Positions 51,945 through 64,000 of a DNA stretch of 64,000 nucleotides are shown in pieces. Made by a program: the position numbers and the translations under genes. The DNA lies in assembly GCA_973895155.1 (NCBI GenBank), contig OZ316891.1, positions 12,400,001-12,464,000 of the forward strand, in the 5' to 3' direction. The DNA comes from Marsupella aquatica (taxonomy: Eukaryota > Marchantiophyta). Positions within the stretch are counted from its first letter, which is position 1; the number at the start of each line of letters is the position of its first letter. The notes under the pieces were generated by a model. That model was not told the DNA's origin and searched no databases. It was given only the letters and a program-made list of their open reading frames with translations.

Positions 51945-54900
51945 TTTTAGATGAGATACCAGAGCTCCTCCAATGGTGATACAATTCTGACTTAAACGAA
52001 TGCAACAAGTTTTCAAACTATCTTACGTGTCCCAGGGCTGAAAACAGAAACATCGTCCGAGCAAGTAAGGTATAGACCTGAGATCCCGAAATGCTGTCAA
52101 ATGGTGAAATATGGAGAAAAAGTAACACTTCAAGCGATGCTGTTGGTGTTGCCAGTAGCATTTGTAACATCTTACCACCTGGGTTGTCTGACATCTGCGA
52201 CCTGCTCCTGGTTTCCACTTGGGTTCATGTCAACCTCGAAATGGCTCAACGGCTTTGTGTTTTTCTTTCGAAGAGCACTATTGGGCGAGAAGGCTATCTG
52301 CCTACTTATTAAACTGTTTCTCAAGAGTTTTTAAGGCGAAAGCAGGTATTGTATTAACCGAGACTAAACTGCAATATGCCCACACCATGAACAGAAAGAA
52401 GCTCCCCTTGGTTGTCATGTCAATTGTTTCCTCCAAGGTGAGCGACATCTGTGGTTATTTCCAAGAAATGTCAGGTTATTTGTGAAAGATGTCAACATGG
52501 TGGGCTCCATGCTGTTGGAAGAACTATCGAAAGGGGTTGCAAGGAGAATCTACAAGCTTGCCAACAATGGTCACTCTCCTGCATTCCACCAGAGACGGGC
52601 CATAACTCTTTGCATTTTGAATTTTGCAGAATTGAGAATATTTCTCAGTCATCTCTCAGGATGATTGCTTTGAGGAGAGATTCGAGACAGCCACTTCGCT
52701 TCCTTAGAAATAGTGCAATAGCTTCAGTTATTTATCTAGTTTTTGAAAATATACATGGGTCAAACTCAGTATGTACTCTTCCGATCATGTCGATCTTTTT
52801 AGAACGTGTGATCTCATCTTGACATCTTGTTGCCTTGAATGCAGTTTGCAGTTTCTGTTATTACTTCAACGTTCTGCTTGTGTGTGAGAGTCGTCCCTAG
52901 GACTAACCCCTGATGGCGCGAATTGTTCTTGGTACATATGAAGTCTACAATCCAATCAAGTTTCTTGAAGCCTTGTCCCAGTAATTTAGCCTCTTGTGGG
53001 ATCTGATATCACAACAAGGCTATACACAAGGCTTCAAGAAAGCTTGCCACAGAACTATGATCAAATTCTGATACATGATCGATTGTGTTGTTAAAAATTG
53101 CAACACCTCGAACTTAACTTCCAAGAGGCGCCAATTTTCCGCATGTCCCTTCTAGTGGAGTCCATTCAAGTTCTATGACTCTTCAAGATTCTACAGCGAA
53201 TTGTTTTGCAAAGTAGCACAACAATGCTGGCTCCAAGCACCTGATCTTGACCAATTCTGATGTAGAGAGCTCAGCCAGACTTAACCATTTCATTTCTCAA
53301 TGCTCAAATCTATGCTCAAATGGAATACTTGAAGTTTGGAGAGGGTGAGGCAGATGGAATTCAGGAATCCTTCACCTGGCGATTTCGGGATCAAATTGAG
53401 TTACCTACTGTGCATATTATCACCAATGGAGCGAGTGCATCATTCTCTTGGAGGAAGCCTTTGGAGTGTTTTCTGATTGTTTTGGCAGACATTAGAGCTC
53501 GTCGCAAGCAAGCTTTGCATCTTTCTGCGCACTTATGAAACCAGTACTTCAATAAAAGTGGAGCTCATAAAACAAAGGTGCGCCAGAAGAACTTTCACCA
53601 GTGCAGTGTTGTGGGTGATTGTCAGGATGGGGGCACCGGAACGCCAAAGTGCAATGGGTCATAAGCTGTTGAAACAGCAAATGGCCAATGGCCGCATATT
53701 AGGAAAACATGCTGAAACAGCATAGCTTTTAGGCCTGAGTCCTACTTTCTAGGCAGAAACAAAGCCCATTGGTCCTGTCAACAGAAAATACATTCTCTCA
53801 TGAAAAGCGGCCAAAGGGCCTTACTCCATGTAAGACATCAACAAAACATTTTGTTTGGGATGGCTTGCCAAGCAATCCTAGACTACGCAGGGAACGAGAA
53901 TGTGCACATGCAATAAAACCAGCTCCTAAGGGTGCTACAGCGTCTCCATCTATATCTACTACGTTTTCAAATGGAGTGCTTCACTAGTATTGGATACTGC
54001 AAAATGTATGTAACTAGTCCGAATAACCCGTGTGCATACATAGGAATGGCTCACTTACCCAAAGTCCCCATGCCCTTCCCTACTCACAAGCATAGACAGT
54101 CTCGATAATAAAATTGGTTGTGCAAAATTTTCTTGGTTGAAGTTCTGCGAGTTCCCTCCTCACAAGCATAGACAGTCTAGATATTAAAATTGGTTACGCA
54201 AAATTTTCTTGGTTCAAGTTCTGCGAGTTTTTCTCTGTTAAAATTATGGCCTATGGTTCCTTCACTCTAGTGAGTAAGTCATGAAGGGTAGATTTTGATG
54301 GTGAATTATAGCATAGATGTTTGGAAAGCCACTTGTTTTGGAAAATACTTCATATGTTAAAATGCATGTACGGTTTTGGAACCACCCTGCAAAGATAGGA
54401 CATTAAGAGGCAAAAATGGCCACTTCCACGCTGAATCTCAAGCAATTGCAAGACATTGAACTTCTCACCCTTGCACCACTTATGTTTGTTAGATCATATC
54501 TAGTTGGGATTAATTGACGTGCTTGTGTTGTCCCCTCTTTTCCTAGCCACGCTATTGTACCTTCATTGATTTGTGACTTAAAGTGAAAATAACAATCAAT
54601 ATGTTTTCCATAAAGTCTAGGTCCAGAAGCGCCATCATGGGGCATATGTCAGTGTGAGTTTTGCTGGCCTTACTCAAGTTGATTGACAATTTAGGGCGAT
54701 GTTGGCATGGGGATCCTGCTCCCTACGGCTACACTGGGCACAATGTACATCCACTCACCTAGTTCCCTTTTCCACATTTTAGTGTTTGGGTTCAGTGTTC
54801 GTGGTAACTCACATTTCAGCCAAAAGCATGTTTTCATTTGCAGTTTTTCAGACCCCAGACCTTACGGAAAACCTTAATATATGGTTCAATTTAAAAACAT

Positions 54901-56440
54901 ATTTTTAGATCCATTTTTGGATTGTACCTTAGGGATCCAAGCTATGAATTTTATTAGAGTTTCAATTATGTATAATTTAGGTCAATAGCTACTACAATTG
55001 CCACCAAGAGGCTATGTACGTACATCCAGTAAAATTTCACAGAACTTCCTCACACTCTTGAACATATCTATAAGTTTGCAGATTAATTGGGGGAAAAGGT
55101 ACAAATACCTACTAGACCTGCTGAAGAAGGTGGTTGAAGCGCTTACTTATGTCCCCGTCTTAGTAGAGGTTTGTCTGTCAAGTTTACTACCTAACACCTG
55201 GGACCACTTGATGAGTAAGGCTTACTGTAACAATGTTTATCGCCCTTAAGCAAGGTTGTAATTTATGAAAAGTGCTTCACAGGAAGACGACTGTTACTGG
55301 CCAAATATGAGCTGGAAGAATTTGGTACAATTTTTAAAAATATCACGTGAAGAAAGATTTCACCAACCACCCAAACATTGAAGGAATCTGGAAGCAGTGG
55401 GTTATTCAAAGGTTGGAACTTTCCAGCTGAGCCGATTGACTGTTGTTAGAGTGTCCAAAATTAGCTAGATCATGCCAAATCGATGTAGCTTTGGCCATCA
55501 TCATCTTGCAGTCTTTCAATGTTAAACTCATGATTGTTCTTGATGGTGGGAAGTTAAGAATGCATGGCATTGCAATTGTGGGTCATGGGTTTTGTATGGT
55601 TAGTAGTGAAATTTCCCTCATGCCTTGGCATGCAAAGGCCCTTTAGGCTCATTCATATGCTAAGACTCCTTGTTATTACTACTGATGGCCAGCCAAGGAT
55701 GATTATTCGAACAGTCTGATGTTGCACACACCTCCTACCAAACTCACATATGAAATTTCGAGTTTCATTTCAGTGTACGGTACGTCCTAATTCTCCTTGT
55801 CTTATTTTACATGACAACTACGAGTATATTGCCATTTGTTTTTTCTATCAACGTTTTGGGTGACAACAAGTTGGGTTGTGTAAAACAAGGACAACACTGA
55901 TTGTGTGCATCTAGCTCTTTGCGAATCATTATTTTTTACTAGTACACCACTAAACTCACTTGAAGCTTCTGTTTCATCTGTAATGGCATCACTTACTTAA
56001 TTTAGTGATATAGACTGAGGAAGAGTATAAATCTTCCATCCTGTTTAGTATCAGAGTGAGTTGTCTCCAGAAATCACCAATGCGAGATACCTTCCATAGT
56101 CTTGAGCTAGTTAATTTAGTTAAGCTATTAAATTGAGGAGCCATTTTCTTATCTTCTCAGACCAACGTCCCACTATAGAGCATATCTCTAACTATCATGT
56201 ATAAGTTAAGATTAACACACATCACTTCAAATTGCCGACTCTTACTATGATAAATATTTGGTACTTCCAAATTAGTTGCATGTGGGACGGTTCATATATA
56301 CTACACCAGCTAACGAGCAAACTGGGAGCAAACTTTCTAGGAAATAATTAGTGGAGCGTGCAAGCTTAACACAAACTACTAATTTTTGCAAACGCTATGT
56401 ATCCTAATCACTTCAGTCAAAGATTATGATTGCTGCTACA
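51945..56440. other. Region downstream of the LRR kinase, no convincing gene
   Basis: Holds the kinase 3' flank, the foldback at 52957-53046, and an imperfect direct repeat at about 54081-54140 and 54155-54230. The latter shares CTCACAAGCATAGACAGTCT, GCAAAATTTTCTTGGTT and AAGTTCTGCGAGTT. Scattered frames of 60-120 codons (for example 52451-52822) have no domain I recognise and are in AT-rich, non-coding-like sequence. Confidence 0.4.
52957..53046. repeat. Foldback / stem-loop, about 90 bp
   Basis: TTTCTTGAAGCCTTGT at 52961-52976 is the exact reverse complement of 53026-53041. Pairing extends outward through CAAG/CTTG with one unpaired base and inward through partial TTGTG/CACAA matches. The loop is about 50 bp. 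It could be a tiny MITE, a recombination scar or a hairpin RNA precursor; nothing decides between these. Confidence 0.65.
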
Positions 56441-56444
56441 CTGA

Positions 56445-57077
56445 TTACCTTAATTAGTCTCACACACAATGTTTAGGAACAAAGGTTTTTAAAGGATATC
56501 ACCATAATTAATGTGTGTGAGACTATGTAAGAAGTGAGAGTAAATACATGTCATTCTAAATTAAAGTAAGTGAGATTATTTTTGGTGGGATGCAAATAGT
56601 GTGTGATGAACTCTGAATTGATGTGTGTAACTTAATTTATAAAAATATAAAAATTTCCAGTAGTAAAACTTATTTGCATAAAAAATAAAGGTCAATTAAA
56701 ATTCAAACTTTATTAAAGTATGATGAATTGAAAAGCAGATTATGAATGCAATCAAAATCAAACTAGAATACATTACATACAATAAACAAAACGGACTGCT
56801 TGTACTACTTCAATCCGAGTCTACTCTAAATCCATTCCAAGTCTAGATTGAATATATTGTCATGTCCAGATTCATCATCTTATGATCTGGAATTGTCATT
56901 TTCAACTCAGAATCCACAGGGGGTTTTTTACTTAGTGTCATTTTTTGTTAATCCATACAAGACTAATCAGGAACCTACTTCTTATATGCTTCTGAGATTT
57001 TTAGTCACACCCTTATTAGCGTGTGTGGGACTATTTAAGGAGGGAGACTAAATAAGTTATGATACTAATTAAGGTAA
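56445..57077. mobile_element. Possible MITE with 14-bp terminal inverted repeats
   Basis: TTACCTTAATTAGT at 56445-56458 is inverted exactly at 57064-57077. Next to both ends lie related GAGACTA/TAGTCTC blocks, and there are internal AATGTGTGTGAGACTAT and GCGTGTGTGGGACTATTT motifs. No coding frame and no clear target duplication, so this is a candidate only. Confidence 0.4.
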
Positions 57078-59690
57078 ACACTATAGCTCAGAAAGTTGAT
57101 ATGCTTTGTGGCTCAGTTGGGGCAGAGTTGTTGGAGATGCAAGTGGGACAGGGCCGTAGATGAAAGACTGCCCACCTGTCATTGTGCTACCTTCTTACCT
57201 GAGCATTGGGTGTGTTTGTTTTGGTCAGTTTTGTCCTATCTAACCTTTGGACAAATCTAACAACGAGAAAAATGTTGGTATGTTGGATGGCCAATAGTTG
57301 TTCCCACTCCCTTTGAATTTTCTGAGGTTTAATTTGCATAAATATGGCTTATAGCTTGATCAAGCTCTAGAATTGCAGTCGGGTCTTGTCCTTGTAGCCT
57401 AAGCCGATACTCCTTACAAGGACACTCATAAGAGCATTTTAGCCCCACAAAGTTTTCTGTCTCAGTCATACATAAAGGTTTTGGGGCCGTACTGTTAGAA
57501 ATTTAAATTCCTTCCCATTTACCTAAGCTATCCACCCTACCATTCTCTGAACATCGCAGTTTTGCCCTTGGCACCAATATGTTTTCATTTAATTAATTAT
57601 TTTTTGAGCGAACCTAATTATTTACAGTTACTGTATTGGGAGGTGCTCCAGTAATAAGGTCGTGCACATCAGTACTATGGTACAGTAGCAAGCTGCTGTA
57701 CCCAAATTGTACCCCTAAGTTCGTTAGGAGCAGTTAGGGGTGTACCACTGGAATCCCAAACCTACGGAAGGACGAGGGATTTTGACAGGCCAATAATGAG
57801 TACATGTACACTGACTATAGATCCCTGTACCAAACCTTTTTTGGGGGGTTTTCTTGATGTCTGGTTTGAAGGGAATTTGGTGAATCAATTATAGGATAGT
57901 AATATCACTTTCTTTATGAGATCACTACTCGGAGGAATATCAAATCTTGATTCAAAATTATACACCAAGAATATCACGTTGATAATTTCACTAGGAAGTT
58001 CTGAAACGGAATTTAGTGGATATTCGGATCCTTCAACTCGAGAGCCTCCCCTTCCCCTTCACCTGCTTTGAAACTTGGACAGGCAGGGGATGCAAAAATA
58101 CATTTTATAAATCAGAGACACATCTGAGCGTGGACCAAACTCAAATTCTTCCCCCTCTCTCCCCCCTCCCTCCCCACCTCTTTCCTGCAATTCAGAAGAA
58201 AAACCCGAATAAACAAGTAAAACAGTTGTCAAAAATTCAATCTCAGTCGTCTATCAGTTGTTGTGAGACGCCGACATACTTGTTTTGATCAGTCCTCCAA
58301 TCTCCTTTATTATTCCAAGATAACGAGAAATCAAAGTGCCAATATCGTTTACAGGACTCAACACTAGGACCACACTTGGAACCCCCCTTCAAAACAAAAA
58401 TAACAAAAAGGAAAATCCTCGCCTTTGGGCATACGACCAAGAATAGAACAGAGGTATACAGCATATTTGTACAGGTTCACATCTGTACATTGTAAGTATG
58501 AGCCTTGCAATCGTCACAAGGAGTACTGCACCCCTAATTGTGACTAAACTTATCTGCTGTATTGTTGGTCCGGTAATTGAGACTGACCAGAGGGCAATGA
58601 CTCACTTCTGCCGCTGGGTTCGCTATCAGTGGAAAACATCGACAACAGACCTTTTGGACGATCGATGGGCCCCGTTCACCAGTCGAGGATTGACAGAAGG
58701 GCAATGGCCTTTGGCAAGAAGCTTATGGTGACTGGTTCAGTATCACCAGGCCCTGGTCAAATCTGGGTTAACTTGTTGTATATACCACATTCTGCATCCT
58801 TGCTTTCATTTGAATAGGTCTACAAGTTGCATCGTTTTTGTTCTTGAGTGGAATGCTTTATTCAATGGGCTAAATTAAAGGCCATTAAGCAAAGACGACA
58901 TTACCCCAGGTAGTCAACAGCCGAAAAACAAGCTGTGCATGTTTGCTGCGCTGGTTTGGGCTGGTGCCAGCCAATGTGATCCCTTTGTTAGAGGATCACA
59001 TGGGCTAATTCAGCTACCAATGTGCTGGGTTTTGTGCATGTGGAGCAACCCTCCAGATAACTCCCTCTTACTGCAGGGCATTGGTCGGGCATGGGTCTGA
59101 GACTTTCATTACAAAAGATACCCTCCGTGAACCAAACTTTATTTGTTTTCTCGAAAGCAGAGGATGTGTTGGCACCCTTATAGATGTATACTAGTAACTT
59201 GTCCAACTGATCATATCTTACCGGGAGAATGTTTTGCACCAAACTGGTTGCAGAGAGAAAAGTGCTTGGTGCACCCCTAATGAACATCAAGAGCTTAGAA
59301 CGTACCCACATATTTTCTCTCACTTGGTGTGCCCTTTTGGATGACACCGCCTCTTGAGACAGAGGGGTGCACCAAGTGAAGAAAAAATAGTGAGTAGGTT
59401 CAAGTCCCTAAAGTGATCAAAGGGCATCACCAACTAATAGTTTCTCAATCTCAACTCCCTTTGTGATTTTTTCCCAGTCAAAGCTGATTTTTGGGGGGAC
59501 ATTACATTCCACAATTTACTCTAAACAGGACTTTACTGTACGCACAAACCTGGGTTCCATGGGGAAGTTTGAAGTCGTCAGTAAGAGTCGGTGAAAGCGA
59601 ATTACCGGCGGTCAAAGGCGGAAGGTATATTGTCATGTACTTTCGGTCAAAAACAGGGATACCAGTGGTCCGCGGGTGCACGGGAGGAGA
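57078..59690. other. AT-rich intergenic region, no gene seen
   Basis: No exon recognised on either strand. A CT-rich run lies at about 58150-58185. Frames up to 119 codons (58988-59347, minus) match no family I know. Confidence 0.4.
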
Positions 59691-59695
59691 GGACA

Positions 59696-59810
59696 GTAAA
59701 GGAAAGGAAAGGAAAGGAAAGGAAAGGAAAGGAAAGGAAAGGAAAGGAAAGAAAAGAAAAGAAAAGAAAAGGAGAGGAGAGGAAAGGAAAGGAAAGGAAA
59801 GGAAAGGGAA
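59696..59810 (+). repeat. (AAAGG)n / (AAAAG)n purine microsatellite
   Basis: About 110 bp of GGAAA pentamers with a GAAAA-rich interruption in the middle. Frames crossing it are Lys/Glu/Arg-rich on one strand and Phe/Leu/Ser-rich on the other because of the repeat alone. Confidence 0.95.
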
Positions 59811-62800
59811 GGAGGGCAGCCAGATACGGCCTCCATCTACCGGTACCGGCTACGACCCCTCGCAACGCCCACGTACTGGCCAGGCAGCAGGCGGTCGAGC
59901 CTTCGCCGTCGCAAGTGGGCCCCACCGAACGGCCAGCTTTCGCCGTCGCCATCGTGACGAGGTCTTTCCAGCTCACCGGTTCCCAGTTTTCCGCGCTGAC
60001 TGCTGCGCTTGACATTGTCGAACGTCGATCGCTCGGAGTTGCAGCCTGTCCCTCCGGCGCCCCGGATAAACATCCTATTGTCAGCTCCTTCGGACTGCTC
60101 GGTCCCTTCGAAAAGCACAGACGGAATGATCGAGCTTGAAAGAGGAAAATTACGAATTCAAACTTACTTGCTGGAGCTGACCGAGTCTAGCTTTCCAGTG
60201 ATACCTTTTTATCAATTCAGAAACATGTTTGCGTAGCACGATGATCATATAACGCACGCCGCAATTGCAATCATCTTAAAATCTCACAGCTCCTTCTTGT
60301 ACTCGAAGCAAGCTATGGTGAACATTTGAACTGTGGGAAGCATGTTTAACTCTGGTTAGCACGAAAGAAGAAACTGGAATTTCCTAAAATTTGAGGCAGC
60401 TTGCTGGGCATTTGCCCATCTGCCTTGCTCACTTATGAGGTTCTGAGGTCGAAGCCAAAATGCAATTAGACGTGGGCTCTAACTACCTGCCTATCACGCA
60501 TAGAGTTCAGCCCGTATTATGAGAGATCATCCGAAAACGCTGATTGCAGCTTCTGGTGGCAAAAACTCGTGGTGGGTTGCATTGTAAACTATCGAGAGTT
60601 GATGGGCCTCACGAGAGTTAATCTGATTGACATGCCAAGTTTAACTTACGACGGACCACCCAGTGATGTTGTTCCGCTGTCCCTTTTGCCTTGAGATCGA
60701 TGGATCCAAAGACTGCCATCACCTGGGTTGCGATCTTTGAAAACGACGTTCGGGTCGGTTACCTCGATCGTTTGGTCAAGCTTGCCCCTCACTGCATAAA
60801 TGACTAGACAGCCGCAGACTGTGCCCTTTCGGATCTGCTGATTTGCTTATTTGCCTAAGTATCTACATGGCTTGAAAGTTGTGATCGGAACTTTTAGAAA
60901 CTTAGTGTACTTGATTTACCCTAGATTGCTAGCAAGTATCGTTGATTCGTTGCCTTGGCTTGGTTTGCAAAGCTTGGAACTCTATAAGACGGCTTTTCTC
61001 AACTCCGAAACTTTGAAGCGACTCACTCCGAGTTTTCCTGGAACTCCATCATTGCTCAGAGAGTTAATCTCTTTAAAGTTACCCAAATAGATACTAGCTC
61101 GTTTCGCATGCAGTACTAGTCTCCTCCCTTCAATTCCATCTTGATTGCCGATTTTCTGTATCAAGTCGGCAAATTAGCATCAAATGAATTGGTCAGACAG
61201 CTCAAGTTTCTTCCGATTAAATCACTGGATCCATGGATTAATGATCACAAACAAGCTGTATAGTGCCAGTGCTGGCGGACCCCGTGGCGGAGCTATCGAG
61301 CAGGCTATCGAGTCGGCGCTTGAGCAATCAGTTGGCTACATCTATAAGTGGATTGTGATGTCCTAGCTACGTACACAAGAACTGAATGCTCTAAAGGTTT
61401 CATTAATTGGGCCAGAACTCCGACCCAATTTCTTGCGTCGAAGTTTGCATACGGTCGCTCGACGGTGGTACATGATTGCCCTAAGCTAGCTAGCTAGCTA
61501 GAGAGGTTTTTGTTTCCTCAGAGCTTACAAGGAACAGCAGCTTTTCGAAAGATTCCTTGATTTCAGTCCTTCAACGAGATCTGGTCCTTTCGTAAGAGCG
61601 ATAGATTCTAGATTGCATGCTTGCATGTCCTTTAGGTCCTGATTGAGCAAATGATTGAGGCTAGCTAGTTATTAGGCCCTGCCTTCGAATGGATGAATTT
61701 TATCTACAATCTGCAGCTGATAGACCTAAGTAGTTAGCCAGCACGGAGTTTGCAACAGATGCTAGCCTGGGATCGAACTAGCCATACATCACGAGCGTGA
61801 AACAACGTACTATTGAGAACCTTGAAGCTGTTGTAATCGATCATGCGCAATCACAGCTAGCACAGGTGGCTAGGCTGAGATGATGGATTCTGATGCACAG
61901 TTCGATGACTCTCATCTGCGATCTGCAATTAGTCCCAAGTAGCTAGCCAGCACGGAGTTTTCAACAGCTGCTAACCCGGGATCGAGCTAGCCATGCATCG
62001 AGAGCGTGAAACAAAGTACTGTTGAGAACCTTGAAGCTGTTTGTAATCAATTATGCGCAATCACAGCATAGGTCCTAGGTTGAGATGATGGATTCAGATG
62101 CACAATCCGATGCCGTCCGACAGTTCGATCAAGCAGATTGTTTATCTATTCCTACAAGCGTTCGATCGTAGGACAAGTTTCATTCATTACCTTATCTGTA
62201 TGCCGGGCAGAAGGTACGAAAAAACCATTTTTTGTTCTTTGCCAGTGTGCTATATATTTTATCCACATATAAGGATTGATTGATCTCTCGAGTTCTTGGA
62301 TTTCTCCGTAGTCACCCTGCTAGAAGTCCAGCGCATAGAGATAGCTGGAGCGAGTAAGGGACTGTAGCTGGCAACAACCCCCTCGGAAGGGCTCGATTGT
62401 GCAGCAAGCTCAAGCTTACTCGATACGCCACGATCCAGAGGTTCTTGAGCGGCATGATTAATCGAATTGTTGCTGTCCACACTTCGAGCTCACAGCCGAG
62501 AAAGCGGCGGTTGAGCAATTCGATTTGCCGTTAGCACCTAGCTACTGGGAATGTGGTTGCTCAGCCAATTGAACAAGCGAGGGTCCTTTCTCTGGAGCTA
62601 GGCGTCCACAACTTCTTCCTGGCATGACAAGATGTCGAGTCCTCCTTCGTAACGATAAAATGCAATCCATCTATCTAGCTGTCGACCTCCTATCGACAGG
62701 GATTAACAGGGAAAGCACGCCACACATGATTAAGTTCGTGATGCTATGAATTCGACTCCTATTCCCAGAACTTTTGAGATTCAAAATCTTTCAATCACTA

Positions 62801-63466
62801 CGTGGGAATAGCGAAGGCCTGGGATTGAAACCTTCAGGCCTGGAAAGAATCAGTAGAATGTGGTTCGCATACATATGTGATGATCTGCCAACTTAATAGA
62901 ACTTAAAAATCAAACGGGAACGGATGCTGTGTAGCTATTTCGGATTCGAAGTTCGAACGTGGCACAGGTAACCATCTGTTGTAGACTGGGATTGAAATTC
63001 TGTTGTCCGGAACTAAGGTACTGCAACCACTCGCTTAGGTCGGTCTGAACTACGGTGTTTCGATTTTCACATGTAAGTTTTGGTACTTTGGTTAGATTTG
63101 CATTGAATAGAGTGGACGGTCATTTACATTGTGATCAGGGATCAGGTTCAATCAAACTTAGGCAAGGTCATTCATCAGTGTATGCAGATTCGTAACTCAG
63201 GGCTGAACCAAAAACAATGCAGGCTTCTGTCAGTCATTTTGTGGTCGCGCTGTGTTCGTGAAGAGGACACATTCCTACTTAGTAAGCGAATCTCTTAGAC
63301 ACTAACTATAAATCGAAGCTGTTCAGTATCAAGATCGATCTTATTTAAGTCAATAGAGCAGAGCTCTATGTTGTCTTACTGGTACCTACTATTAAGTTGA
63401 TAGACTTGGAAGTAGGCCACTACATGATGTGCTAACTTTACCACGTGCATCGAAACCATCCTTCAG
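59811..63466. other. Intergenic or intronic region before the last exon
   Basis: GC-richer at 59820-60130, then mixed. It carries a CTAG run (61484-61501) and a roughly 205-bp tandem duplication (61711-61909 and 61922-62113). No gene is recognised. The part next to 63467 may be an intron or the promoter of the gene that starts there. Confidence 0.4.
61711..62113 (+). repeat. Imperfect tandem duplication, about 205-bp period
   Basis: Copies at about 61711-61909 and 61922-62113 share AGCCAGCACGGAGTTT, GAGCGTGAAACAA, GTTGAGAACCTTGAAGCTGT, TGCGCAATCACAGC and GAGATGATGGATTC. Confidence 0.8.
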
Positions 63467-64000
63467 GTTCGGACGACGACGAGAAATTAAGTTGTGTGAA
63501 CGGGTTGGCATCGAGCGAGTCAGCCATGCAGGGATATAGCACCCCGAGCTTGCTCTACGACGAAGGCTTCTTCGGACGGTCGGAGCTCAACTTCAACGAA
63601 AATGGTCCGGGTGGAGAGCCCACCATCAGTTCGGGTCTTCTCGGCCTCTCCGACTCTCTGGACCGGCTTGACACTGCCTCCAGCTTCGGCAGCGGCAGCT
63701 TGGAGCAGGCTGTGGGGGTCGACGCTACTCTGGGTGGTGCCACTACACCGCCTGACAGCATGAACGGACTGCGTGGTTCGTCTCATCAGCAGAATGATAA
63801 TATTGTCTCTGGCGACAACCACAGCCACCATCCGCATGGTGATCACCATGGCAACCCATTTGGGGTAGACGAAAACGGTAATCTGGTGATGCAGGACGTT
63901 CTTCATCACAGCCAGATTATATCTAATTCGATGGGCAACAACAACCATAATCATGGGCACGGCTCCAATGTTATCGATCACATGAGCACTGGAGTGTCGG
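63467..64000 (+). CDS. Partial gene of unknown family, His/Asn/Ser/Gly-rich, runs off the window
   Basis: The frame is open from 63436 to the window end. A CCTTCAG acceptor at 63460-63466 suggests an internal exon starting at 63467 with residues SDDDEKLSCVNGLASSES before the ATG. Alternatively translation starts at ATG 63526 (MQGYSTPSLLYDEGFFGRSE). The sequence is rich in Ser/Gly/Asn and has HSHHPHGDHHGN and NNNHNHGHG clusters, with a possible short LLGLSDSLDRLD helix. Codon use is GC-richer than the surroundings, as for a real exon. Such composition is common in regulatory proteins, but no domain is visible in this fragment and I do not assign a function. Confidence 0.6.

Noticed and set aside
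59491-60139. Lys/Glu/Arg-rich frames of 173 and 182 codons
   Set aside because: Their bulk is the AAAGG microsatellite; no start context or domain.

Overview
The window looks like nuclear DNA of a land plant with a repeat-rich, gene-poor genome. A non-seed plant (bryophyte or lycophyte) is my guess, but that is inference. The evidence for a plant is: a beta-tubulin gene with introns after coding nucleotides 394 and 664, the usual plant positions; a leucine-rich-repeat receptor kinase; a plant-type MLF-like protein; Ty1/copia elements primed by initiator tRNA-Met; and a short interstitial TTTAGGG-type repeat. Introns, large transposons, and the absence of operons or ribosome binding sites rule out a prokaryote.

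Layout. Positions 1-8051 are a nest. They hold the 5' part of an old copia element on the minus strand (leader 1-7738, tRNA-Met primer site, 5' LTR 7753-8051). Its leader is split by two related long-TIR DNA elements (792-4579 and 4881-7144), each bounded by its own perfect 9-bp target duplication, as in Mutator-like elements. Positions 8052-11530 are degenerate repeats followed by the GC-richer upstream region of the tubulin gene. An apparently intact three-exon beta-tubulin gene lies at 11600-14503 (+). After a repeat-bearing gap, 18395-21419 (-) carries a decayed, intron-containing cytosolic HSP90 gene. A complete 6,943-bp Ty1/copia element lies at 23293-30235 (-) with identical 344-bp LTRs and a CACAA target duplication, yet its gag-pol frame is broken four times.

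The second half holds two intron-rich genes that have to be assembled from small exons. One is a six-exon gene for a myeloid-leukemia-factor-like protein at 31242-35700 (-), with a MITE in its fourth intron. The other is a twelve-exon LRR receptor-like kinase at 44238-51944 (+) whose cytoplasmic tail is an octapeptide repeat made by a 24-bp minisatellite. From 51945 to 63466 I see no convincing gene, only repeats, a foldback, a MITE-like element and microsatellites. The window ends inside an open, His/Asn-rich coding exon of unknown family (about 63467-64000, +).

The genes do not form a pathway. They are independent single genes separated by transposable elements. All exon joins were read by eye from splice consensus, phase and family similarity; no transcript evidence was available.
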